Origin: Truepera radiovictrix DSM 17093
Lineage (GTDB): Bacteria; Deinococcota; Deinococci; Deinococcales; Trueperaceae
NCBI RefSeq assembly: GCF_000092425.1
Contig: NC_014221.1
Coordinates: 3,043,001 to 3,107,000 of the forward strand
DNA length: 64,000 bases
Reading direction: 5' to 3'
A program made the translations under genes and the position numbers. The notes beneath the pieces are model-generated. The model was not told the DNA's origin. It did not search any database and saw nothing but the letters and a program-made list of their open reading frames with translations. Of this stretch, positions 28,045 through 35,312 are shown piece by piece (the first letter of the stretch is position 1; each line of letters starts with the position of its first letter).

Positions 28045-29451
28045 CTAAAACTGAAAGTAGAGAAAGGGCGAAAAGGCCTGCGCGGAGAGCCGCATCACCC
28101 CGAGGACGAAGACGGGTAGGATCGCTAGGTGCAGCGCGGCGAGCGCGCGGCCGCGGGGCGACCAGACGAGGGTGCGCCAGTAGGGGGCGAGGTAGATGAG
28201 CACAAACCCGAGAACGAGGGTGACGAGCTCGAGCCCCGAGAGCTGCACCCAAAAGGCGTCCCCGGCGACCCAGCCATTGGCCCCGAAAAGCCCCCGGTAG
28301 AGCGCCCAGGCGCTCCCAAAGTCGGCCGCGCGGAAGGTCACCCAGCCGAGCACGACAACCAGCATCGTCTTGGGGACGGCCACGAGAGCGGGCAGGGGTG
28401 CCCACAGCTTTTTACCGCCCAAAAAGCGCTCCAACGCCAGAAACCCGCCGTGCCACGCCCCCCAGACCACGAACGTCCAGGCGGCCCCGTGCCAGAGCCC
28501 CCCCAAGAGCATCACCAGGGCCAGGTTGACGTAGGTGCGCCCCGCCCCGCGGCGGTTGCCCCCCAGGGGGATGTAGAGGTAGTCGCGCAGCCAACTCGAG
28601 AGCGAGATGTGCCAGCGCGTCCAGAACTCGGTGATCGAGCGGCTGACGTAGGGGTGGTTGAAGTTCTCGCGGAAGCGAAAGCCCATCATGAGCCCCAACC
28701 CGATGGCCATGTCCGAGTAACCCGAAAAGTCGAAGTAGAGCTGCGCGGTGTAGGCCAGGGCGCCGAGCCACGCCTCGGGGGCGCTCGGGTCGGGGAGCGC
28801 GAAGACGCGGTCGGCCAGCGGCGCGACCGCGTCGGCGACGAGCACCTTTTTGCAAAACCCCACCATGAAGCGCAGCGCCCCCTCGGAGAACTTCTCCAGG
28901 GTGTGGGTGCGCGCCGCGAACTGGTCGGCGAGGTCTTTGTAGCGCAGCACGGGCCCCGCGATGAGCTGCGGGAAAAGGGCGATAAAGGCGCTTAGGTCCC
29001 AGAAGCTCCGCGCCGGGGGGGCGTCTTGGCGGTAGACGTCCACGATGTACGAGATCGCTTGGAAGATATAGAAGGAGAGCCCGATGGGCAGCACGACCTC
29101 CCAGAGCGTCAGCGGGCGCGCCCCGAGGGCGACGAGGAGGGCGTTAAAAGACGCCACCCCGAAGTTGAAATACTTGAAGTAGGCGAGCGCCGCGAGGTTG
29201 CCGGCCACCCCGAGCGCGAGGGCGGCGCGCGCGCGCCGCGGCGTGCGGGCGCGCGCGACCGCGCGCCCCGCGAAAAAGCTAAAGAGCGTGACGCCGACTA
29301 GGAGCAGGAGGAAGTCGAGGCGCCACCAGGCGTAAAAGAGGTAGCTCGCCACCAAAATGAGCGGCGAGCGGAAGCGAAACGGCAGGAGGTAGTAGAGCGC
29401 CAGAAAAAGCGGCAGGAAGAGAAACAAAAAGACGTGGGTGGAAAAGACCAT
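28045..29451 (-). CDS. MBOAT O-acyltransferase (AlgI-like)
   Basis: The 468-residue polytopic protein begins VFSTHVFLFLFLPLFL, typical of AlgI/DltB relatives, contains HPYVSRSITEFWTRWHISLSSW near the middle, and has the MBOAT catalytic His in LGGLWHGAAW. It passes acetyl groups across the membrane to the periplasmic transferase. I chose the ATG at 29451; a longer reading adds a low-complexity Arg/Ser extension. It lies 20 nt after the algF-like gene and 14 nt before the AlgJ/X-like gene. Confidence 0.92.
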   Translation of the reverse strand: MVFSTHVFLFLFLPLFLALYYLLPFRFRSPLILVASYLFYAWWRLDFLLLLVGVTLFSFFAGRAVARARTPRRARAALALGVAGNLAALAYFKYFNFGVASFNALLVALGARPLTLWEVVLPIGLSFYIFQAISYIVDVYRQDAPPARSFWDLSAFIALFPQLIAGPVLRYKDLADQFAARTHTLEKFSEGALRFMVGFCKKVLVADAVAPLADRVFALPDPSAPEAWLGALAYTAQLYFDFSGYSDMAIGLGLMMGFRFRENFNHPYVSRSITEFWTRWHISLSSWLRDYLYIPLGGNRRGAGRTYVNLALVMLLGGLWHGAAWTFVVWGAWHGGFLALERFLGGKKLWAPLPALVAVPKTMLVVVLGWVTFRAADFGSAWALYRGLFGANGWVAGDAFWVQLSGLELVTLVLGFVLIYLAPYWRTLVWSPRGRALAALHLAILPVFVLGVMRLSAQAFSPFLYFQF

Positions 29452-29470
29452 GAACCGGAGCTCGGCGCGG

Positions 29471-30130
29471 TTACTCGAGCGTCTGCGTGGTGTTGACCTC
29501 GAAAAGCCCGCTCGGCGCGTCCGCGGGGCCGAAGACGAAGGCGCTGTAGACGCCGCCGCGCTGCAGCGCGACCTCGTCAAAGGTGGCGATCGGCACGTCC
29601 GCCTCGAACACCCCGAAGGCCGTGGTGATGGGGTTGACGTCGATGCTCGCCGACGCCCCCGGCGCGACCCCGGCGATCACCTCCGTCTCCCCGTCGGCCG
29701 TCCTTAAGTCCACGGCGGCGAGGTCCGAGAGGTTGTAGAGCGTCAGAAGCGCGCGGGCGCTGTTGTCGAGCGTCGGGTCCTCCAAGAGCAAGGCGCCCTC
29801 GTCGGTCAGTGCGACCGTGTAGAAGCGGCCCGCGCTCACCTCGAGCGTCTCCTCGAGGGCTCCGGCCAAGAGCGTGCGCTCCCCCTGGCTGACGACCTGG
29901 TACGGCGTGACGCTCCCAAAGGCGATAGCGTCAAACGTGCTCTCGCCGACCTCCGGCGTCACCTCGGCGAGGTCCTGCGCGGCGTGCACGACCCGGACAA
30001 AAGCGGCGTCGGGCGGCGGCGCCGGCGCGTAGAGCTCCTGCGCCGCCCCCTGCACCCCCCAAAGAAACGCCCAGAGCACCATCCCCACGTAGAGGGGCCG
30101 CGACGTACGTCCCAACGATGCTGTTTTCAT
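29471..30130 (-). CDS. AlgF-like periplasmic acetylation protein (DUF4397-like)
   Basis: The 219-residue secreted protein starts at an ATG preceded by GGAGC. After the signal peptide, [19 protein letters not shown] closely resembles the mature N-terminus of Pseudomonas AlgF (LYGPSAPKGSTFVRVYNA in my memory). Two beta-sandwich repeats follow ([11 protein letters not shown] and later [11 protein letters not shown]). AlgF is essential for alginate acetylation and links AlgI with AlgJ/X. It is the first gene of the three-gene unit. Confidence 0.72.
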   Translation of the reverse strand: MKTASLGRTSRPLYVGMVLWAFLWGVQGAAQELYAPAPPPDAAFVRVVHAAQDLAEVTPEVGESTFDAIAFGSVTPYQVVSQGERTLLAGALEETLEVSAGRFYTVALTDEGALLLEDPTLDNSARALLTLYNLSDLAAVDLRTADGETEVIAGVAPGASASIDVNPITTAFGVFEADVPIATFDEVALQRGGVYSAFVFGPADAPSGLFEVNTTQTLE

Positions 30131-30194
30131 CAGTGGCTCCTTAAACCGCTCTAAACTGGTTGACTCTAACATGCTCGCACGGGCGTGCAGAACG

Positions 30195-30235
30195 GAAAAG
30201 GGTGAGCCTTACGGAGCCGTTTTCTCACCATTTTC
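30195..30235. repeat. 12-bp inverted repeat between algF-like and pdp genes
   Basis: GAAAAGGGTGAG (30195-30206) and CTCACCATTTTC (30224-30235) pair with one mismatch around a 17-nt loop. It lies in the divergent intergenic region and may be an operator or a leader hairpin; no U tract supports termination. Confidence 0.5.
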
Positions 30236-30326
30236 GGCCCCTTGTCTGTTTGGCGCCAGCTGGGTAGCGCGCCACAAGACGCCGCGCCGTGGCGCCGAGA
30301 CCGTTTCGCTATCGCTACAATGGTTT

Positions 30327-31607
30327 ATGCGCGCAACCGACATGATCGACAAAAAACGCCACGGGGGTGAGCACACCCGCGAGGAGTTAGAGGCCTTTAT
30401 CGGGGGCTACGTCGCGGGTGAGGTGCCCGACTACCAGGTCGCGGCGTGGCTCATGGCGGTCGTTTTTCGGGGGATGACGGTCCGCGAGACCGCCGAGCTG
30501 ACCGCCGTCATGGCGCACTCGGGCGACCTGCTCGACCTGAGCGGCCTCCCCCACACCGTCGACAAGCACTCGACGGGTGGCGTCGGCGACAAGACGAGCC
30601 TCGTGCTCGCGCCCCTCTTGGCCGCCGCGGGCGCCGTGGTCGCCAAGATGAGCGGGCGCGGCCTCGGGCACACGGGCGGCACCATCGACAAACTCGAGAG
30701 CATCCCCGGCTTTCGCACCGACTTAAGCGAGCGCGACTTTTACCGGCAGGCCGAAACCGTCGGCGTGGTCATCACCGGCCAGTCCAAGGAGCTCGCCCCC
30801 GCCGACGGGCTCCTCTACGCCCTGCGCGACGCCACGGCGACGGTGCAGTCGCTCCCACTCATTGCCGCTTCGATCATGAGCAAAAAGCTCGCCGGCGGCG
30901 CGCGCACCATCGTGCTCGACGTCAAGGTGGGTAGCGGCGCCTTTATGAAGACGCCCGCCGAGGCGCGCGAGCTCGCCCGGACGATGCTCGGTATCGGGGA
31001 GCGCGCGAACCGGAACGTGCGGGCGCTCCTCAGCGACATGTCCGAACCCCTGGGCCGGGCGGTCGGCAACGCGCTCGAGGTCGACGAGGCGGTGCGCTGC
31101 CTCCAGGGGGAGGGGCCGGAGGACCTGCAGGCGCTCTGCTTGGCGCTCGCCGAGGCGGGGCTCGCGGCGGCGGGGCTCGACGCGAGCCGCGCGGCGCTCC
31201 AGGAGCTCATCTCGAGCGGGCGGGCGTTTGCAACGTTCGAGGCGTGGGTGCGGGCGCAGGGGGGCGACGTGAGCCAGCTGGGCCACCTCGAGCGCGCCCC
31301 CGACAGGCACACCCTCCGGGCGCCGCGCAGCGGTTACGTGGCGCGCCTTGAGGCGCTCGAGGTCGGCCAAGCGGTCAAGGTCTTGGGCGGCGGCCGCAGC
31401 AGAAAGGGGGACGCCATCGACCCGGGCGTCGGGGTGGTGCTGCACGCCAAGGTCGGCGACGAGGTCGCCGCGGGCGACGCGCTCGCGACCCTCTACCACC
31501 GCGGCGGGCGGGGCTTCGAGGAGGCGCTCGCGCGCCTCGAGGGGGCCTTTACGCTCGCCGACGAAGCGGCCGCGGCGCCCGAGCTCGTGCTCGAAACCCT
31601 CGCCTAG
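30327..31607 (+). CDS. pdp: Pyrimidine-nucleoside / thymidine phosphorylase
   Basis: The 426-residue enzyme has the family signature [21 protein letters not shown], the phosphate-binding [13 protein letters not shown], and a C-terminal PYNP domain. It splits thymidine or uridine with phosphate to base and (deoxy)ribose 1-phosphate. [13 protein letters not shown] at 30327 matches the usual N-terminus; TACAAT (30316-30321) is 5 nt upstream, so the transcript is probably leaderless. The in-frame extension back to 30171 is rejected. Confidence 0.93.
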   Translation: MRATDMIDKKRHGGEHTREELEAFIGGYVAGEVPDYQVAAWLMAVVFRGMTVRETAELTAVMAHSGDLLDLSGLPHTVDKHSTGGVGDKTSLVLAPLLAAAGAVVAKMSGRGLGHTGGTIDKLESIPGFRTDLSERDFYRQAETVGVVITGQSKELAPADGLLYALRDATATVQSLPLIAASIMSKKLAGGARTIVLDVKVGSGAFMKTPAEARELARTMLGIGERANRNVRALLSDMSEPLGRAVGNALEVDEAVRCLQGEGPEDLQALCLALAEAGLAAAGLDASRAALQELISSGRAFATFEAWVRAQGGDVSQLGHLERAPDRHTLRAPRSGYVARLEALEVGQAVKVLGGGRSRKGDAIDPGVGVVLHAKVGDEVAAGDALATLYHRGGRGFEEALARLEGAFTLADEAAAAPELVLETLA

Positions 31608-31613
31608 GCGCCC

Positions 31614-32012
31614 GTGACAGAGCCCCTGCGCCTCCCCGGCGCGGTCGTCGAGGGGATGCTGGCGCACGCGCGCGCGCGTGACCCCGAGGAGTGCGTGGGG
31701 CTCGTCTTCGGCCGCGAGGGCGCCGCGACGCGCCACGTCCCCCTAACCAACACCGCCGCGGCGCCGCGCACGCGCTTTTTCGCCGACCCCACCGAGCTGC
31801 TGCGGGCGCTTATAGACGCCGACGCGCGCGGCGAGGCGCTCCTGGCGCTCTACCACTCGCACCCGGACGGGCCGAGTGCGCCCTCTGAGACGGACCTCGC
31901 GCACGCGCACTACTCCGCCCTCACCCTCATCGTTACGCTCCGGCCGGAGGGAGTGAGGGCCTTTTGGTTAGGTGAGGCGGGTTTAGAGGTGAGGCTCGAG
32001 GTTATGAGTTAA
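31614..32012 (+). CDS. JAMM/Mov34 metallopeptidase-like protein
   Basis: The 132-residue protein has a complete JAMM motif: Glu in PEECVGLVFG near residue 25, then HSHPDG near residue 83 and Ser/Asp in SAPSETDLAH. Bacterial stand-alone JAMM proteins resemble the Mec+ peptidase that releases amino acids from sulfur-carrier proteins. The moeB-like gene 5 kb away could belong to the same chemistry, but this is inference. GTG start, 6 nt after pdp. Confidence 0.88.
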   Translation: MTEPLRLPGAVVEGMLAHARARDPEECVGLVFGREGAATRHVPLTNTAAAPRTRFFADPTELLRALIDADARGEALLALYHSHPDGPSAPSETDLAHAHYSALTLIVTLRPEGVRAFWLGEAGLEVRLEVMS

Positions 32013-32079
32013 GACCCGTAAAACTCCCTCGAGTCGGCCTCGAGAGGGCTGAACGCAACGGTTACGAGCGGTTTCTTTT

Positions 32080-32265
32080 CTACTCAAAAACCACGGACAC
32101 GCCGTTACCCTCAAAAAAGATGTCCGCGCCGGTTAGGTCTCTCAAGCTTGCATACTGCGTCAAGCCGTTTAACCGGAATGTACCGGGTTCGGTAGCAGTG
32201 AATGTGAAGGTGTGGCTGTAGACGCTCGTCTCTCCCCGCATGACCGCATGATCGCCAAACTCTTT
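32080..32265 (-). pseudogene. C-terminal fragment of a third small two-cysteine lipoprotein
   Basis: The minus strand encodes FGDHAVMRGETSVYSHTFTFTATEPG and ends VSVVFE-stop, matching the C-terminal part of the lipoproteins at 34775 and 40271 (GTFIVQRGETRLFEHTFTFTSTVPG in one). It is cut at 32265 by an IS701-like element; the N-terminal half lies at 34402-34760. Confidence 0.8.
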
Positions 32266-32316
32266 ATATAGGACTTACGCACACCGTTCAAATGAGGAGA
32301 ACTGCTGAGATGGGTC

Positions 32317-32604
32317 ATGGATTATAGGCAACACCGGCTGGACTACTGTCAGTTTTTAATTGCTAGCCAGATCAACTACACCCAAACCTACCTAGCGGAC
32401 CATAACGACAGCTATAGCCATGACAGCATGAATCGCTTTTTGCGTTTGGACAAGCTCACGCCGAGAACAATATGGGAGAACGTGCGAGACGACGTTGTGC
32501 CGAGCGAGCAGGGCTACGTCTTGTGCGACGACGTGGTCTTAGACAAACGTCACAGCCGAGAAGCGCATCTGGTGCGAAGGCAGTGGAGTGGGAATGAGAA
32601 GCGA
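32317..32604 (+). pseudogene. IS701-family transposase, N-terminal part
   Basis: The frame encodes YRQHRLDYCQFLIASQINYT and YVLCDDVVLDKRHS, which holds the first catalytic Asp of this DDE family, and VRRQWSGNEKRVI. Similarity stops there at the junction with the IS3 element. The matching C-terminal part is at 34204-34395. Confidence 0.75.
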
Positions 32605-32686
32605 GTCATTTACCCTCTGTGCCAAAATGTTGAGTGCCGGTCTTTCCAGATAGTTTCTTGAGCAGAGGGCAGGATAGGTAGAGCGA

Positions 32687-33076
32687 ATGGATAAGGTCAC
32701 CACCACAAGAGCGCACGCCAGCTCGGAGGTCAGCGTACCGAGAAGATTTTCTACGAAGTACAAACTCGCTATCCTCGCAGAGATCGAGGCGGCCAACGAG
32801 AAGGGAGAGGTTGGACAGATTCTCCGTCGTGAAGGGTTGTACTCCTCGCTCATCTCGGAGTGGCGCAAGCAACGAGAGCGGGGTGCACTCGAAGCGATGA
32901 GCGGCAAGCAGCGCGGCCCCACGAAGGACAAGCTTGCTGCTGAGAATAAGCGGTTGCGAGAGCGACTTGCCCAGCTAGAGGAGCGTTTGGGTACGGTCGA
33001 GGAGTTGATTGATGCCCAGGGAAACGCTTTTGCGCTCTTGCAGGAGATGTCCCGCAAGAGCGACGGGGCGAAATGA
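32687..33076 (+). CDS. IS3-family transposase orfA
   Basis: The 129-residue protein has an HTH domain (FSTKYKLAILAEIEAAN, RREGLYSSLISEWRKQ) and a leucine-rich coiled coil (AAENKRLRERLAQLEERLG), the orfA layout of IS3 elements. Its end overlaps orfB (ATGA). It looks intact, but orfB is broken, so the element is probably immobile by itself. Confidence 0.85.
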   Translation: MDKVTTTRAHASSEVSVPRRFSTKYKLAILAEIEAANEKGEVGQILRREGLYSSLISEWRKQRERGALEAMSGKQRGPTKDKLAAENKRLRERLAQLEERLGTVEELIDAQGNAFALLQEMSRKSDGAK

Positions 33077-33498
33077 ATGAAATTTTGGACGAGCAAGTGA
33101 AACGCTTCGCCCCTCGTGTTGGCACCTTGCGTGCCTGTCGGGCGTTCGGTGTGAACCCGAGGACGTTTCGCCATCGTCGCCAAGCACAAAAAGGCCAACT
33201 GCCAATTAGGAAGTCGAGTCCACACAAGCCGCGCTCGCCGCATCCGGCCGCGCTCACCACTGAGGAGAGGCGGCAGATTCTCGGGGTCTTATGCTCCGAG
33301 CGCTTCTGTGACCTTCCTCCTGCGCAGGTGTTCAACACCTTGCTCGACGAAGGAACGCACCTCTGTTCAGTCCGGCAGATGTACCGTTTACTGGCAGAAC
33401 ACGGCCTTTTGTTCGAGCGGCGTCGTGGCGGTCATTTCCGTCGTGGTCTATACCCCATTCCACAACTCGAGGCAGCCGCGCCCGATCAGTGCTGGACT

Positions 33499-33540
33499 AG
33501 GTCATCGCCACTAGGCGAAGGGTCTAGTGACCCTAACCTG
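33499..33540 (+). repeat. Double-hairpin mini-element, copy 1 (42 nt)
   Basis: An outer stem AGGT/ACCT (33499-33502 with 33536-33539) encloses hairpin CGCC-ACTA-GGCG (33506-33517) and hairpin GGGTC-TAGT-GACCC (33520-33533). The two loops ACTA and TAGT are complementary. It is inserted in frame in orfB, adding 14 codons between CWT and WDITKL. Confidence 0.7.
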
Positions 33541-33975
33541 TGGGATATCACGAAGTTGCCAGGTTCTGCGAGGGGTGTCCATTACCACCTCTACACCGTT
33601 CTGGATATCTTCAGCCGGGAAGTGGTGGGGTGGATTGCGGAGCACGATACGGTGGCTACGCGTGAATCCGAGATGGTCGCACGTGAGCTCATCGACAAGA
33701 GCTGTCAGCGCGAAGGGATCAATCCCAACCAGCTCACCCTCCACGCCGACCGCGGCTCACCCATGGTGGCGCGTAGCATGGCCGACCTGCTAGACGAGTT
33801 AGGTGTTTACAAAAGTCACTCCAGGCCGCGCCTCTCAAACGACAACCCCTACAGCGAAGCACAGTTCAAAACGCTAAAGTACCGCCCTGACTATCCGCAG
33901 CGTTTCGAGTCTATCCAGACTGCCCACAACTGATGCCGAGAGTTCTTCGACTGGTACAGCTACAGCCACTACCAC

Positions 33976-34014
33976 AGATGCTAGGGTCACTAGACCCGCC
34001 CTGGTGGGCGCATG
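33976..34014 (-). repeat. Double-hairpin mini-element, copy 2 (39 nt, opposite orientation)
   Basis: Read on the minus strand: outer stem ATGC/GCAT, hairpin GCCC-ACCA-GGGC, hairpin GGGTC-TAGT-GACCC, then TA. The second hairpin is identical to copy 1, while outer stem and first hairpin differ but still pair (compensatory change). It interrupts the HYH-SGIGYL segment of orfB with two TAG codons. Confidence 0.7.
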
Positions 34015-34203
34015 AGCGGTATCGGCTACCTCAGACCGGCTGATCTGCACGCTGGTCGTCACCACGACATCTTAGAACGTCGTCAGGAAATTCTCGACCA
34101 AACTCATGCCGCTCACCCAGAGCGCTTTAACCGCCGACCCAAACCAGCCACCCCACCCGTAAAGGCTTGGATCAACAAGCCGACTCTTCAAACTCGTTGA
34201 CAT

Positions 34204-34395
34204 AAGCGGCAATCAGCTATTGACAAATTCCGTTTACGCAATCACATCGCTTGTTCTTTCCTGGTCTGGGCGCGTCTCAAACGGTTGGCTCAGCAGCTTG
34301 ACAGCAATGTCTACCGGCTCAAGTTCTCCTTACTTGAAGACTACATGAGGCAGCAGCTCAAGAATACTTCCATCCCTATGGTCTTACGTGCGTAA
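34204..34395 (+). pseudogene. IS701-family transposase, C-terminal part
   Basis: The frame encodes FRLRNHIACSFLVWARLKRLA and KFSLLEDYMRQQLKN to a TAA at 34393, matching the end of IS701-type transposases. It is the distal half of the gene starting at 32317. Confidence 0.7.
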
Positions 34396-34401
34396 GTTCT
34401 A

Positions 34402-34760
34402 TGTATATGGCTCGTATCATTTGACAGCGCGATGCTGTCGGGTAGGGGCACCCCGCCCGGTTCGCAGAGACCAACTTTCGAGACAACCTCCTCCCCATCT
34501 ACGCGTGAGAAGCAAGCTCCTAGAGTAAGGTCGTGCCAGACCCGTTCGGTCAGGTGAGTACAAGTTGGCACCTGAAACGAGGCTGAAAGGGTGACGGTAA
34601 CGCTTTCGCCCACCTAGGCTTGATTGAGATCAAGCTCGGTTTCAGCAGAACCTTCGACACCATAACCTCCTTCAAAGGGCTCACACGAGTAAGGGAACCA
34701 ATTGCAAGACGATAGCAACAGGCTCAGGCTGACAAGAGAAGAACAAACGATTCTTTTAAT
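34402..34760 (-). pseudogene. N-terminal fragment of the third small lipoprotein
   Basis: From 34760 the minus strand reads KRIVCSSLVSLSLLLSSC (lipobox LLSSC) and later GESVTVTLSASFQVP and LTLGACFSRVDG...GLCEPGG, clearly homologous to the lipoproteins at 34775 and 40271. The start codon position is ATT instead of ATG, there is an in-frame TAG before VGESVTV, and the IS701-like element ends the frame at 34402. It was the third gene of the module. Confidence 0.8.
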
Positions 34761-34774
34761 CTTCCCTCACTGCT

Positions 34775-35299
34775 CTACTTGAAAACGACCCGAACGGGTG
34801 TACCCCCGGCGTAATTCACCCTGGACGGACTTTGTCCCTGAAACTGCCTCACTGGTTCAATAGAGAACTCTCCCGGCACGGTCGAGGTAAAGGTAAAGGT
34901 ATGTTCAAAGAGGCGAGTCTCTCCGCGTTGAACTATGAACGTACCGTACTCTCTGACATGGTGCGTGCCGGCTAGCAGCTGAAATTCAGAAGGTAGAGGT
35001 AGGTCTTCATCTCTACATAAGCCGCCTCTAACTTCTGAAGCCGCTTCACCGAAGAATACGCAGGCACCCAATTTTAGGTCTTCGTGAACGTTCTCAGTTA
35101 AGCGGCTTTGACTAGGCAGCTCGAACCCACCTGTGAGGGTAACGGTGACAGAATCTCCTACCTTGGTCTGCGTTTTATCTGCTTCCGCAGTCAGCGCAAT
35201 CTCAAACCCATCGTATCTCTCCGGGTCGGGATTGAAAAACCCGCAGGCGGCTAGCAGGATGCAGAACACTGAGAGGTACAAGTACAAAGATAGTCTCAT
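34775..35299 (-). CDS. Small two-cysteine lipoprotein (module partner, copy 1)
   Basis: The 174-residue lipoprotein has lipobox LLAAC at about residue 19. The mature part is beta-rich and Ig-like: VGDSVTVTLTGGFELPSQSRLTE, then LGACVFF...GGLCRDEDLPLPSEF with two conserved cysteines (probably a disulfide), then RGETRLFEHTFTFTSTVPGEF. Three relatives are in this window. It begins 13 nt after the metalloprotease gene, so the two form an operon. No known family recognised; function unknown. Confidence 0.8.
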   Translation of the reverse strand: MRLSLYLYLSVFCILLAACGFFNPDPERYDGFEIALTAEADKTQTKVGDSVTVTLTGGFELPSQSRLTENVHEDLKLGACVFFGEAASEVRGGLCRDEDLPLPSEFQLLAGTHHVREYGTFIVQRGETRLFEHTFTFTSTVPGEFSIEPVRQFQGQSPSRVNYAGGTPVRVVFK

Positions 35300-35312
35300 A
35301 AAGTTAAGCCTT

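Larger units (their letters stand above)
33073..34200 (+). pseudogene. IS3-family transposase orfB, broken
   Basis: The DDE integrase core is recognisable: Asp in WDITKLPG, Asp in LHADRGSPM, Glu in PYSEAQFKTLKY. Three lesions lie in the same frame: a 14-codon in-frame insertion at 33499-33540 next to the first catalytic Asp, a TGA at 33931, and a 39-nt insertion at 33976-34014 containing two TAG codons. After it the frame resumes with GIGYLRPADLH and runs to 34200. Both insertions belong to one small repeat family (entries below). Confidence 0.85.
32620..34211 (+). mobile_element. IS3-family insertion sequence (degenerate)
   Basis: It contains overlapping orfA and orfB in the usual IS3 order. 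Possible ends are TGCC-N3-ATGT at 32620 and its inverse near 34211; both are imperfect and no target duplication is seen, so insertion seems to have been followed by loss of the middle of the host transposase. Confidence 0.6.
32266..34401 (+). mobile_element. IS701-like element interrupted by an IS3-family element
   Basis: Ends are inverted copies of ATAGRACTTACGCAC (32266-32280 and 34387-34401, one mismatch). The outer element carries only the first ~95 and last ~60 codons of its transposase; the middle is replaced by an IS3-family element. It lies inside the third lipoprotein gene. Flanks are AT-rich and a short ATA target duplication is possible but ambiguous. Confidence 0.75.

Noticed and set aside
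28031-28405. Long reading of the AlgJ/X-like gene
   Set aside because: This part overlaps the conserved end of the algI-like gene in another frame and is Arg/Ala/Pro-rich antisense-type sequence; the family begins at 28030.
32020-32060. Hairpin around CCCTCGAG after the JAMM gene as terminator
   Set aside because: The stem has a bulge and no U tract follows.
33082-33495. Extra copies of the double-hairpin element elsewhere in the window
   Set aside because: Looking for GGGTC-TAGT-GACCC or its close forms by eye gave only the two copies in orfB; other CTAG palindromes in the window lack the outer stem.
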